Shown here: positions 30,551-40,565 of the stretch, piece after piece
Layout of the letters: every line of letters starts with the position of its first letter
Numbering within the stretch: the first letter of the stretch is position 1
Assembly (NCBI GenBank): GCA_902615995.1
Contig: CACMRF010000006.1
Coordinates: 1-64,000, forward strand
DNA: 64,000 nucleotides
Direction: 5' to 3'
DNA from: an uncultured SAR116 cluster alpha proteobacterium
GTDB lineage: Bacteria; Pseudomonadota; Alphaproteobacteria; Puniceispirillales; Marisalimonadaceae
Translations under genes and position numbers: made by a program
The notes under the pieces: model-generated
The model's database searches: none
What the model was told of the DNA's origin: nothing
The model's input: the letters and a program-made list of their open reading frames with translations, nothing else

Positions 30551-31512
30551 AGTCCTAAACTTATAGGAAACAATAATTGTTTTTGATAATTACTTAAATT
30601 TTTAATATTTTTATTCAATTTTCTAGAGACTAATTTTCTAAAACATGGCCAAAAATAAATTGAATCTCTTGTGACATAATTAATCATCAAAACTAGTCTT
30701 CCATTTCTAGATTTTGTTCTAGAGCCCATATGAAAACAATTATACGTATCTGTAGCGAAAGATGTTCCTTTTTTTCCTAATATTTTTACAACTGAATCCT
30801 TATATTTATCAAAAATATCATCGTTCTTAAATTTTGAGCCATGTTTATGAAAATATTTTTTTGAGATGAAATCACTTTCAGATTTACCTAAACAAATTGT
30901 AGGGCCATCTAATGCTCCTACATTTGAACATAATATCCATATCTTCAATCCAATTAAATCTGATGAATCCGTGTGCCAAAATTGACTTCCAGATAACTCG
31001 TTATTAATTTGTTGAGATGAATAAAGAGCTTGTATATTAAATAAAATAGGTGCTCTACCCAAATAATTACTAACAGAAGATATCAACTTAGGATGTGTAG
31101 CCAATTTAAAAACAGCAGAATTTTTATCATAATCTTCTAATTGAGTAATTTTTTTTAAATAAGTCTTACCCTTGGTATTTATATTTAAATCAAAGTTTTT
31201 AAACCTATTTTCAGTGTCAATTACACACTCATTTACTAATTTTTTATCTAAATTAATTTTTTTAATTCCAATATTTTTATCAACTTCAAAATATGGTATC
31301 GATATATTATTATTAATTATCTTCTGTGATTTTATTTCGGTTTTGTAGAAATCATTTCTAAAAAATTTTAGAATATTCAAAATTATTTGACGTGTTTTTT
31401 TGGTTCTATGTTCAAAAGCCCAAGAAAAAAAGGGCATAAACTTAAGCAATAAAGATTCTAACTTATTAAACATATAATGTTGATTATATATACCATTTAA
31501 GTAGTTTGGCAA
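30547..31512 (-). CDS. Phytanoyl-CoA dioxygenase (PhyH)-like protein
   Basis: FWHTDSSDL (HxD), GALDGPTICLGKSESD, NCFHMGSRTKSRNGRLVLMINYVTR. Confidence 0.7.
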   Translation of the reverse strand: MPNYLNGIYNQHYMFNKLESLLLKFMPFFSWAFEHRTKKTRQIILNILKFFRNDFYKTEIKSQKIINNNISIPYFEVDKNIGIKKINLDKKLVNECVIDTENRFKNFDLNINTKGKTYLKKITQLEDYDKNSAVFKLATHPKLISSVSNYLGRAPILFNIQALYSSQQINNELSGSQFWHTDSSDLIGLKIWILCSNVGALDGPTICLGKSESDFISKKYFHKHGSKFKNDDIFDKYKDSVVKILGKKGTSFATDTYNCFHMGSRTKSRNGRLVLMINYVTRDSIYFWPCFRKLVSRKLNKNIKNLSNYQKQLLFPISLGL

Positions 31513-31576
31513 TTTCTAAAATATATTGAAGTTGTATAATACATTTATATCTACTATAACTACTTTAAGGATAAAA

Positions 31577-31981
31577 ATGAAATCTGTTTTTAAAAAAAAA
31601 TTAATAAATATTAAAGACCAAAATGTACAGTTTGGTATTTTATTTTCTTTATTATTTTTAATATTGGCTCTTTTAAATTTTAATTTAATTGTAAATTATT
31701 TTTTTTATTTTTTATCATTTATATTTCTAATACTATCTATTCTCATTCCTTTTATTTTCAATCCATTAAAAATTATCTGGTTACATTTTGGAAATTTAAT
31801 TCATAAGATAATTAGCCCATTAATTATTCTCATTGTTTTTTTATTAATCATTACACCTATAAGTATGCTGAAAAAACTTTTTAATAATAAATCATTAAAA
31901 TTGAAGTTTGACAAAAAGAATACTAGCTATTGGACTAAAAATAAATTTAATGAAAAAAATTCTTTTGATGAACAATTTTGA
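31577..31981 (+). CDS. SxtJ-like small membrane protein
   Basis: Hydrophobic protein MKSVFKKKLINIKDQNVQFGILFSLLFLILALLNF...NPLKIIWLHFGNLIHKIISPLI; gene context upstream of DUF5989 and carbamoyltransferase; internal Met start preferred over 31526. Confidence 0.8.
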   Translation: MKSVFKKKLINIKDQNVQFGILFSLLFLILALLNFNLIVNYFFYFLSFIFLILSILIPFIFNPLKIIWLHFGNLIHKIISPLIILIVFLLIITPISMLKKLFNNKSLKLKFDKKNTSYWTKNKFNEKNSFDEQF

Positions 31982-31987
31982 TAGTTT

Positions 31988-32137
31988 ATGTCTTTTATTT
32001 TAGAAATTTTAAGATATTTTAAAACAAGAAAGAAGTATTGGCTTGCACCAATTTTCCTTGTATTATTGTTATTAGGTTGGTTATTTGTAGCTGCTCAGGG
32101 TAGTGTTGTAGCACCATTTATATACACTTTATTCTAA
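31988..32137 (+). CDS. DUF5989 (SxtK-like) 49-aa membrane protein, absent from the ORF track
   Basis: ATG at 31988 reads MSFILEILRYFKTRKKYWLAPIFLVLLLLGWLFVAAQGSVVAPFIYTLF* ending 32137; 5 bp before the carbamoyltransferase. Confidence 0.88.
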   Translation: MSFILEILRYFKTRKKYWLAPIFLVLLLLGWLFVAAQGSVVAPFIYTLF

Positions 32138-32142
32138 CGTCT

Positions 32143-33972
32143 ATGTATATTTTAGGTATATCTGCTTATTATCACGATAGTGCAGCGGCTTTAATAAATG
32201 AAAATGAAATTCTATATGCTGCACAAGAAGAGAGGTTTACAAGAATTAAACATGATGCAAGTTTCCCAATAAACTCTATAAAATTTTGCCTTAAAGAGCA
32301 AAAAATTTCGTTAAGACAAGTTGACTACATTGTTTTTTATGAAAAACCATTTTTAAAATTTGAAAGGTTATTAGAAACATACCTTTCATTTGCTCCTAAA
32401 GGCTTTCAATCATTTAAACTTGCCATACCTATTTGGCTTAAAGAAAAACTTTTCCTTAAAAAAACATTAATTGATAATTTAAAAAAAATTTGTAACGATG
32501 ATAATCTGGTAAAAAAAATTAAATTTTCTGAACACCATCTAAGTCATTCTGCAAGCGCATTTTTCCCCTCACCGTTTGAAAGTTCAGCTATTTTAACCAT
32601 GGATGGAGTTGGTGAATGGACTACGACATCTATGGCTTTTGGTAATAAAAATAAATTGGATATCATTAAAGAAATTCATTTTCCAGATTCTATAGGTTTA
32701 TTGTATTCTGCTTTTACATATTTTGCAGGTTTTAAAGTAAATTCAGGAGAATACAAACTTATGGGACTAGCTCCTTATGGTTCTCCAAAATATAAAAAAT
32801 TAATTTTAGACAATTTAATTGATATAAAAGATGATGGATCTTTTAGACTTGATCAATCATATTTTAACTATTGCGTTGGCCTGACAATGACTTCTAAAAA
32901 ATTTAACAAATTATTTAACGCATCACCAAGAAAAGCATCTGAACCTTTAACTGAATTTCAAATGGATTTAGCCGCATCGATACAAAGTGTAATAGAAGAA
33001 ATTGTAATAAAGTTAGCTAAAAATGCCAAAAAAGAACTTTCTGTAAATAATCTCTGCTTATCAGGTGGCGTTGCTTTAAATTGTGTTGCTAACGGAATAC
33101 TAGTTAAAAATAAAATTTTTAAAAATATTTGGATTCAACCTGCTTCAGGTGATTCAGGTGGAGCGTTGGGAGCTGCTTTAGCATACATACATCTTGGTTT
33201 AAAGTTACGTAGAAAAATACAAAAAACTGATTCTATGAAGAATGCATTACTTGGGCCAAAATACAATCAAAATGAAATTTTAAAACAGTTAAGATCTTTA
33301 AATGCTAATTTTTTAACACTCAAAACTGACGAGTTAATTGATAAAACAAGTAATGCTCTTAAAAAAGGTAAAGCTGTAGGTTGGTTTCAAGGAAGAATGG
33401 AATTTGGTCCTAGAGCTCTTGGAAATAGATCTATATTAGCTGACCCAAGATCACCTAAAATGCAAAGGGAATTAAATTTAAAAATTAAATTTAGAGAATC
33501 TTTTAGACCTTTTGCACCAGCTATACTTCTAGAAAAAGTAAATGACTGGTTCGAATTATCTTCTGAAAGTCCCTACATGCTTTTAGTTTCAAAAATTTTA
33601 AGTAACAAAAGAGTTTTTGTTAATAATAGTAAAAAAGCTATTGGACTTAAAAAATTAAATTTTCAATATTCTAAAGTCCCCGCAATAACTCATGTAGATT
33701 ATAGTGCTCGCATCCAAACAGTCTCTAAAGATACTAATCCATTTTTTTATAAATTAACTAAATCTTTCTATAGAAAAACAAGATGCCCTATTTTAGTTAA
33801 TACTAGTTTCAACGTCAGAGGAGAACCAATAGTAAACTCAGTTGAAGATGCTTTTAATTGTTTTATAAATACTAATATAGATGTTTTAGTCATTGGTAAT
33901 TGTTACTTAGAAAAGAACCAACAAAATATTAAGCCGAATATCAATTATTTAAATCAATTTGAACTAGATTGA
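32143..33972 (+). CDS. Carbamoyltransferase (NodU/CmcH/SxtI family)
   Basis: ILGISAYYHDSAAALI, EHHLSHSASAFFPSPF, LSGGVALNCVANG, EFGPRALGNRSILADPR, FRPFAPAIL. Confidence 0.97.
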   Translation: MYILGISAYYHDSAAALINENEILYAAQEERFTRIKHDASFPINSIKFCLKEQKISLRQVDYIVFYEKPFLKFERLLETYLSFAPKGFQSFKLAIPIWLKEKLFLKKTLIDNLKKICNDDNLVKKIKFSEHHLSHSASAFFPSPFESSAILTMDGVGEWTTTSMAFGNKNKLDIIKEIHFPDSIGLLYSAFTYFAGFKVNSGEYKLMGLAPYGSPKYKKLILDNLIDIKDDGSFRLDQSYFNYCVGLTMTSKKFNKLFNASPRKASEPLTEFQMDLAASIQSVIEEIVIKLAKNAKKELSVNNLCLSGGVALNCVANGILVKNKIFKNIWIQPASGDSGGALGAALAYIHLGLKLRRKIQKTDSMKNALLGPKYNQNEILKQLRSLNANFLTLKTDELIDKTSNALKKGKAVGWFQGRMEFGPRALGNRSILADPRSPKMQRELNLKIKFRESFRPFAPAILLEKVNDWFELSSESPYMLLVSKILSNKRVFVNNSKKAIGLKKLNFQYSKVPAITHVDYSARIQTVSKDTNPFFYKLTKSFYRKTRCPILVNTSFNVRGEPIVNSVEDAFNCFINTNIDVLVIGNCYLEKNQQNIKPNINYLNQFELD

Positions 33973-33998
33973 TTTTTTTAATTATATAAAATTAGCAT

Positions 33999-35189
33999 AT
34001 GATCAATTTTAAAATAAAATACATAGCCTTTTTGATAATTTTTTTGTTTTGTTATTTATTACTCATATTTGGAGATTATACCTTAGCTAGGTATATTTCA
34101 AATCTTCAAGAAAAAATTGTATCTAAACCCCAGCTTATTGAAAATAAGAGAGTAATTGATGAAGATATACCTGCTAGAGAATTAGCTTTAAAACAAAATT
34201 ATAATAGAATTATTTTCCCAGATATTGTTGAACGTGATACAAAGCTTTTAAATTTAGCTAAAAAATTAAATATAGCCCCATTAGCTCCATTCCCAAATAG
34301 GAAATTATATTATTGCAATGAAGGTTACGGATTAGTGAAGTATAAATCAGATAGATTTGGTTTTAGAAATCAAGATCACTTATGGGATAGTCAAAATTTA
34401 GATTTTGTTATAATTGGAGATTCTTATGTTCATGGGGCTTGTGTAAAAAATGAAAATACAATTTCAGGTAATTTGTTAAAATATTCTAATGGAATAAATT
34501 TAGGTGTTGGTGGTAATAATCCTATTCACTATGGTATAAATGCAAAAATTTTTATCCCTATTTTGAAACCTAAAAATGTTATAATGATATTTTATGCAAA
34601 TGATAACGGTGCTGGATCAAAAAACTCACTATATTATAAATTTTATGTTGAAAAAAAATTAAATTATTTAACTTACAATAAAAAACAATATGTCTTAAAT
34701 AATAAATTAATTAGATATTATGAAACTGCAAATCAAATAATTTCTGATTATAATTCTGAAAATGAACTTGAAACCACTTTAACTTTTTTTGAACGAGGTA
34801 ACATTTTTGTTAGAGTACTTAAATACTTGAGTTTACCAAATATTAGAAAACAGCTAGGTATAAATATTGATTATCAATACATGAATGAAAAAACCCCATT
34901 TTCTTCTTCTTTTGCAATTAATGAATTAAAAAATGTATGCAGTATGAAAAAGTGCATACCTATCATAGTATATATTCCAAATAGCGAATTCTGGCGTCCA
35001 GACCCACGTTCTAATGTTTATAAAGAAACTTTAAGAGATTACGCTAATAAATACAGTATTGAATTTATTGATCTAACTCACACCATAAGGTTAGAACATA
35101 ATAAAACTTTTGCAAAAAAAGGCCCACATTTGTCTCCTTTTGGTTATAAACTAGTTGCACAAAAAATTAAGGAAAAACTAAAATTTTAA
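33999..35189 (+). CDS. SGNH/GDSL hydrolase-like protein with N-terminal TM segment
   Basis: FVIIGDSYVHGACV, NLGVGGNNPIHYG, FYANDNG, GPHLSPFGYKLVAQKI. Confidence 0.75.
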   Translation: MINFKIKYIAFLIIFLFCYLLLIFGDYTLARYISNLQEKIVSKPQLIENKRVIDEDIPARELALKQNYNRIIFPDIVERDTKLLNLAKKLNIAPLAPFPNRKLYYCNEGYGLVKYKSDRFGFRNQDHLWDSQNLDFVIIGDSYVHGACVKNENTISGNLLKYSNGINLGVGGNNPIHYGINAKIFIPILKPKNVIMIFYANDNGAGSKNSLYYKFYVEKKLNYLTYNKKQYVLNNKLIRYYETANQIISDYNSENELETTLTFFERGNIFVRVLKYLSLPNIRKQLGINIDYQYMNEKTPFSSSFAINELKNVCSMKKCIPIIVYIPNSEFWRPDPRSNVYKETLRDYANKYSIEFIDLTHTIRLEHNKTFAKKGPHLSPFGYKLVAQKIKEKLKF

Positions 35190-36038
35190 ATTTTTATTTT
35201 TTGGCCAAAGAATAACCCAGCATGGTAACTTTGCTCTTCCTTCTGAACAAATCAACCATCTATCATTATCCGAGAATTGTGATAATTCACTAAACTGAGA
35301 CATATCTCTTGCAGATGTAGTAAAGAATTTTTTATTAAATATCTCATCAATATTTTTATTAAAAACTTCAACCTTTTTGTCTTTTTCATTTCTTAAATGG
35401 TAATGTAGCTCAATTAAAAAAATTGAATTAGAGAATTTTTTAAAAACTTTTTTAGTAAGTATATCAAATTCAGCACCTTCAATATCTACTAGTAGTGTTG
35501 ATTTATTCATTACACTTTTAGGTAAATTTTTATAAAAACTTTCATCAGCTTTTGCAAAAATTTTAATACTTTTTTCAACTTTGTTTATTAAAGAGTTATA
35601 TTTAATTACTTTTCTACTTGGTTCATTTGTTTCAAAGCAATATGCTTTCTTATAAGAATTATTGAAAATTAATCCTACAGGATAATAACCATCAGAAGAT
35701 CCTAAATTAATTAGATTATCTTTAAATGAATTTGGTATTTTTTTTAAAAATTCACTTACTTCTTTTTCATAAATACCAAATATAATTGAACCTCTGTCAG
35801 TAATGCCCCAAGGATTGTTTGAAAGTTTTAACCCCTTAAATTGACCATATTGAATAGTTGAAGAGAATTTTTTATCTAAATAATTGGAGAGAAGAATCCT
35901 TCTTTTATTTATTTGATCAACTATTCCAATTGCATAAGCTATTTTAAAAAGAAACCACTTAATCGTTTTATGAATTACAAAAAAGAACCCTTTTTTATTT
36001 AATAAAATAAAAAAAGATTTTACTAAGCGTGTACGCAT
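35178..36038 (-). CDS. FkbM-like methyltransferase family protein
   Basis: LINLGSSDGYYPVGLI, STLLVDIEGAEFDIL. Confidence 0.6.
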   Translation of the reverse strand: MRTRLVKSFFILLNKKGFFFVIHKTIKWFLFKIAYAIGIVDQINKRRILLSNYLDKKFSSTIQYGQFKGLKLSNNPWGITDRGSIIFGIYEKEVSEFLKKIPNSFKDNLINLGSSDGYYPVGLIFNNSYKKAYCFETNEPSRKVIKYNSLINKVEKSIKIFAKADESFYKNLPKSVMNKSTLLVDIEGAEFDILTKKVFKKFSNSIFLIELHYHLRNEKDKKVEVFNKNIDEIFNKKFFTTSARDMSQFSELSQFSDNDRWLICSEGRAKLPCWVILWPKNKNLKF

Positions 36039-37384
36039 GGTTTTTGTCTATATTTTTTTAGTATTTTGAGTATTTCTTTTCTTGCTCTTTTACTAGCATT
36101 TCCATCACTATTGCCTAGCCAATGTTTTAACAATTTCTTTTTGTCATTTGAACATTTATTTATGCTAATTTTTTTATTTTTAATAAAAGCATAAATTTTA
36201 TTTCTTATATCTACTTTATTTCTTGAATACGAGACTGTATTTCCAAAATCAATTAAATGTTCTGAGTATTTATGAGTTTCTGAATTTTTTAATATAAGGA
36301 TTTTTTTGTTTGCGGCAATCGCTTCTAGTAAAGCTGTAGAATGAATCCCACATATCATATATGATTTTTTTATAATTTCTTTTATAGGGCCACCATGAAT
36401 GATTTTGATATTTGAGATATTCTGAAATTTTCTATTTTTTTTTAAAAGTTCCTTCATCCAAAAAATATCATTAAAGTTTCCTTTTGTTTTGATATTGAAT
36501 TGAATATTTGGAAAATCAATTGCCATTTCAAAAAATAAAGTATGTAGGTCCCACCACAGATTAGACAAATTTGGTTTTTTAAATTGTTCTATGTTTTGAA
36601 GAGTTTTTTCGTCTAATGAATTTAAATCTTTATGGAAACTTATTAAAGTTATATCTTTATTTAAATGCTGGTTAAAATTATCAGTTAATGAAAACATTTC
36701 ATCTAACCTTGGCATCCCAACAACTTTAACTTTATTACAGGTAGTTACACCAGATTTTACAATTAATTGTTTTTCAATATTATTATAAACTAATATTAAA
36801 GCTCCCCAAAATGGGCCCTTATTTGATCGATAAAGTTTTTCATATTCTTTAATTCTACCTTTGGTTTTAAAACATTCTTTATGTATTACAATAAATGGAA
36901 TTTTTCTTTTTTCTAAAACATATGCAAGTTCCCTCTCTTCAAAATAGCTAAAATTTCCTGAAAAAACACCATTCAATTTGTAATATTTTTCAAGTTCGAA
37001 AACAATTATGTCAAGAAAATCTCTATAATTTTTAATTGCATCATTACTATTTTGATCATGATAGTTATTGTCATTAACATTTTTTTTGAAAAAAGCTTTG
37101 GCGATGAAGTGAAGATATGTTCTTCCTAAAAAAAGCAGTTTATTTGCCTTTAAATTAGTAAAAATTGATTCTATATCTTCTTGGAAAACAGATTTGTTTA
37201 AAATTAGATATTGATATTTTTTATTTTTAGTTTTTATGGTTTTTACTTTTATTGAACAATATAAAAAAAAAGCACATAACTTTGCATTTTTTAATTTTGC
37301 TGACAAAAATAAAAGTAAATATAATGGGTTATTTATAAGATAAACTAAAACTTTAATATAATTTGGAATAAATATAAATTTCAT
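36023..37384 (-). CDS. Putative surface-polysaccharide biosynthesis GT-B-like protein
   Basis: C-terminal IHGGPIKEIIKKSYMICGIHSTALLEAIAANKKILIL pattern; operon context. Confidence 0.4.
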   Translation of the reverse strand: MKFIFIPNYIKVLVYLINNPLYLLLFLSAKLKNAKLCAFFLYCSIKVKTIKTKNKKYQYLILNKSVFQEDIESIFTNLKANKLLFLGRTYLHFIAKAFFKKNVNDNNYHDQNSNDAIKNYRDFLDIIVFELEKYYKLNGVFSGNFSYFEERELAYVLEKRKIPFIVIHKECFKTKGRIKEYEKLYRSNKGPFWGALILVYNNIEKQLIVKSGVTTCNKVKVVGMPRLDEMFSLTDNFNQHLNKDITLISFHKDLNSLDEKTLQNIEQFKKPNLSNLWWDLHTLFFEMAIDFPNIQFNIKTKGNFNDIFWMKELLKKNRKFQNISNIKIIHGGPIKEIIKKSYMICGIHSTALLEAIAANKKILILKNSETHKYSEHLIDFGNTVSYSRNKVDIRNKIYAFIKNKKISINKCSNDKKKLLKHWLGNSDGNASKRARKEILKILKKYRQKPCVHA

Positions 37385-37390
37385 ATAAAA

Positions 37391-38095
37391 CTATCTCTTT
37401 GATAAAATATATTCAACCAACTCTAAATCCCAGGCAGTATCAATACTTATGTTATGATCCTCTATAACAATACCAGCATTGTTTCTACCAATTATAGATT
37501 TCTGATTCATTAAACAATCTTTCGTCATAACATAAGCAATACCATTTCTGTGATATAACTTATCTAATTGCTGCCGAGCAATTATTTTATTACCCATTTC
37601 TTCATAAAAATCAATTTTACCATTATCATTTAAACTTAATTGTTTCATAGGATGATTCTTGCTGTCTGTTTCTGATACTGTCCAAACAGAATCAAGATCT
37701 TCTTCAACTAATTTTTTTATACATTGTAAAACATGTTTAGATTTTCTTAATGGAGATGTCGGCTGTAACATTAAAATTATGTCATACTCAATACCGTCTA
37801 TCGATTTCATTTGTTCGTAGGCATGCATTAATACATCTAAATCACTTACAAAATCTCCAGATAAATTATCTGGTCTTATAAAAGGAGTTTCTAAACCTAC
37901 ATTATTTGAAATTTCAACAATTTTTTTGTGATCTGTAGATACTATTGATCTATCAATTTCATCAATTTCCTTTACAACTTTTGCCACGTGTTCAATAAGA
38001 GTAATTCCATCTAACTTTTGTATATTTTTTAGTGGAATTCCCTTACTACCTCCTCTTGCGGGTATTATAGATAATATTTTTTTTCCTTTAAACAT
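37391..38095 (-). CDS. Acylneuraminate cytidylyltransferase family (CMP-sugar synthetase)
   Basis: ILSIIPARGGSKGIPLKNI, VSTDHKKI, LMLQPTSPLRKSKHV. Confidence 0.94.
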   Translation of the reverse strand: MFKGKKILSIIPARGGSKGIPLKNIQKLDGITLIEHVAKVVKEIDEIDRSIVSTDHKKIVEISNNVGLETPFIRPDNLSGDFVSDLDVLMHAYEQMKSIDGIEYDIILMLQPTSPLRKSKHVLQCIKKLVEEDLDSVWTVSETDSKNHPMKQLSLNDNGKIDFYEEMGNKIIARQQLDKLYHRNGIAYVMTKDCLMNQKSIIGRNNAGIVIEDHNISIDTAWDLELVEYILSKR

Positions 38096-38107
38096 TTTAA
38101 AATTTAA

Positions 38108-39007
38108 TTATGAAAGCTTTTTTAACTTTATCCACAATGTGTCACCAAGGTTTTTTTGTATTAAATAGTTCTTCCAAAAATCATCTACAAAATAATCAAA
38201 TATTTTACTTTTTTTCATTCCGTATGGCTTTTTATTTTTTAACCACATTATGGTATTGTTAATACCATACTTATGATAAGTTCCAGTTTTTTCAATTTTA
38301 AAGCCTGCCTTTCTTGCACAAAATTCTAAACTTTTTTTGTCAAAATACCATCGGTGCACCTTTCTATAGAAAAATTTTTTATAATCTTCAGGAATTATCT
38401 TCATTAAAATTTCATTTCTATTAGGAGTAGTGATATATATTTGACAATTAACATTCATCATTGGTTTAAAAGATTTTAAAAACATAATTGGATTTTTAAC
38501 ATGTTCTATAACTTGAACAGATACAATTAAATCAACTTGTTTTTTGAATTTAATAACTGCATCATTTATATTTTTAAATACAAAATGATTTTTTTCTAAA
38601 TTTTTATGATAAGGTATACAAGGTTCAATAGCTATTGTTTTACTAGGAATTGAATGGCAGGAATCTAAAAAACTCCCTATTCCAGAGCCTACATCTACTA
38701 CAATTTTGTTTCTAATTGTTTCAGGAGATATTAACTCATGTATATATTTTGTTGTCCAATCTTGATCTTTATATGCATTAGAGGAATCTAATTTTTGATT
38801 TAAAATTTTTCTGTATTTTTCTGTTTCATAATATTCGTCAGGTATGCAAAATTTTTCATCTAAATATTCAATATTACAAGAATTACATCTATATATTATG
38901 CCATCTTTACAATAATTTCCATAAACTCCATCTCTTATATCACCAAAATAAATATTTTTAACATTCCCTTGTTGACAAAGATTACAAACTAAATTATGTG
39001 ATTTCAT
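38108..39007 (-). CDS. Class I SAM-dependent methyltransferase with N-terminal Cys (zinc-binding-like) motif
   Basis: CNLCQQ...CNSC, VVDVGSGIGSFLDSC, VSVQVIEHVKNP. Confidence 0.88.
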   Translation of the reverse strand: MKSHNLVCNLCQQGNVKNIYFGDIRDGVYGNYCKDGIIYRCNSCNIEYLDEKFCIPDEYYETEKYRKILNQKLDSSNAYKDQDWTTKYIHELISPETIRNKIVVDVGSGIGSFLDSCHSIPSKTIAIEPCIPYHKNLEKNHFVFKNINDAVIKFKKQVDLIVSVQVIEHVKNPIMFLKSFKPMMNVNCQIYITTPNRNEILMKIIPEDYKKFFYRKVHRWYFDKKSLEFCARKAGFKIEKTGTYHKYGINNTIMWLKNKKPYGMKKSKIFDYFVDDFWKNYLIQKNLGDTLWIKLKKLS

Positions 39008-40557
39008 ACAGTTTTTTTAGATATAGAGCTTAATTTCTCAGATAGTTCCCATCTGCCCCAATGATTCACAATCGTTTTTCTATCTGTTCTTTTGAGTTTA
39101 TTGATTTTTACATCTTTGTAGACACTATCATTATTATAGTGAGTTGTTGAGACTTCTTCAAATATACAACCTTGATCAGTTGAAAAACTATGCCAAACTC
39201 CTGGCAAAACTAGACTTACATCTCCAGGATTTAAAACCTTTTTCTTTCCATCTATCCAAGTATTAAGTCGGCCAGATAATATTTGGAATGTTTCCTCTTT
39301 TAATTTATGATAATGAGCAGGATGTTCTTGATTGGGGAGTTGAACAAGGATTTTTTTGCAATACTCTCTATTTATAACATTTATAATAACAACGCCATAT
39401 CTATTAAAATTTTTTATTCCATAATGGTGAGAGTATTCAACCTCAAAATCACTATTTAAAAAGATTTTTGCCTCTGTCAACATTGCTTTTACTTTATGAA
39501 TAGCTTTTTTTAAAATGATTTCATCATTATTTTTTTTTAAAACAACATCTTTTGCAAAAATTGGTTGATTTTTTTTTAATATAATGTTTGTTCTAATGTC
39601 ATCTGACCAACACCCACTATCTAATTGGTTTGACTCATATGGCATTGCAAAAAAAACATCATCCCTTTTAATAATAGTTCCTTTAGGCAAATCTCTTCTT
39701 AGATATATTCCCCTTTTTAAAGAATCCAAAGAGGCTATTTCATCTTTTGTAATTTCCTTACTATTTTCTCCACAAATTTTCATGGCTTTTTTTGCAGAAC
39801 TTATCCAATCATTCAATTGCTTAGGGTCTGAAGAATATCCATTTAGTTTTATGTCTTTAGTTGACAAACCAATATGTCTTTCAAACATTTGCGCACCTTT
39901 TCCGACAGCTATGGATATTGGAATTAAATCATTTGGATCTTCATGTGTTGACCAGCCAATAATTTTGTCATGATATCTTTTCTTTAAAATATCAATTTGA
40001 TTTAAATTCATGTTTTCATCTGGTGTAGGATATAATGACACACAATGCATTATAGAAAAATCACAATATCTGTGTTCAAAAAAACTTACAAGATCATCAA
40101 TTTCTTCAATTGATAAACCTCCTGTTGAACAAATTATTGGAAGATTAGATTCTGCAACTCTTTCAAGTAATGGCCAATCTTTTGCAGAACAACTTGCAAT
40201 CTTAATTATATCAAACCTCATTTTTTTTATAATCTCAACAGACTCTTCATCGAAAGGTGTACAAATACTAATTAAGTTATTTATTTTTACTTCATTTAAT
40301 AGTTGAGAATACTCGTCAATTTTTAACTCTGTGGACTTAAATCGAACAAGATGTTTTTGTTTTGAGCTTTGGTAGTGATCTGGGTGTATAAAAGTTTTTA
40401 ATTGTCGAAATTGAAATTTAATTCCTGCTTTTACATTGAGATTTTTGACAACATCAGCAACTTCACGTATTACATCTTTTCCATGCAAATAAGATCCTTG
40501 ATGATTATTAGCAAGATCAAGAACAAAAAGATTTTTAAAATTAAATTTATTTTTCAT
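39004..40557 (-). CDS. NeuB-family nonulosonic acid synthase with SAF region and C-terminal cupin domain
   Basis: LDLANNHQGS, KFQFRQLKTFIHP, IKIASCSAKDWPLLE, ICSTGG, FERHIGLS; SAF-like RGIYLRRDLPKGTIIKRDDVFFAMP; cupin HPAHYHKLKEETFQILSG, PGVWHSF. Confidence 0.92.
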   Translation of the reverse strand: MKNKFNFKNLFVLDLANNHQGSYLHGKDVIREVADVVKNLNVKAGIKFQFRQLKTFIHPDHYQSSKQKHLVRFKSTELKIDEYSQLLNEVKINNLISICTPFDEESVEIIKKMRFDIIKIASCSAKDWPLLERVAESNLPIICSTGGLSIEEIDDLVSFFEHRYCDFSIMHCVSLYPTPDENMNLNQIDILKKRYHDKIIGWSTHEDPNDLIPISIAVGKGAQMFERHIGLSTKDIKLNGYSSDPKQLNDWISSAKKAMKICGENSKEITKDEIASLDSLKRGIYLRRDLPKGTIIKRDDVFFAMPYESNQLDSGCWSDDIRTNIILKKNQPIFAKDVVLKKNNDEIILKKAIHKVKAMLTEAKIFLNSDFEVEYSHHYGIKNFNRYGVVIINVINREYCKKILVQLPNQEHPAHYHKLKEETFQILSGRLNTWIDGKKKVLNPGDVSLVLPGVWHSFSTDQGCIFEEVSTTHYNNDSVYKDVKINKLKRTDRKTIVNHWGRWELSEKLSSISKKTV

Positions 40558-40565
40558 ATATCTTA

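Noticed and set aside
39584-39973. Plus-strand 129-aa ORF
   Set aside because: Antisense to the NeuB-cupin gene; no recognisable domain.
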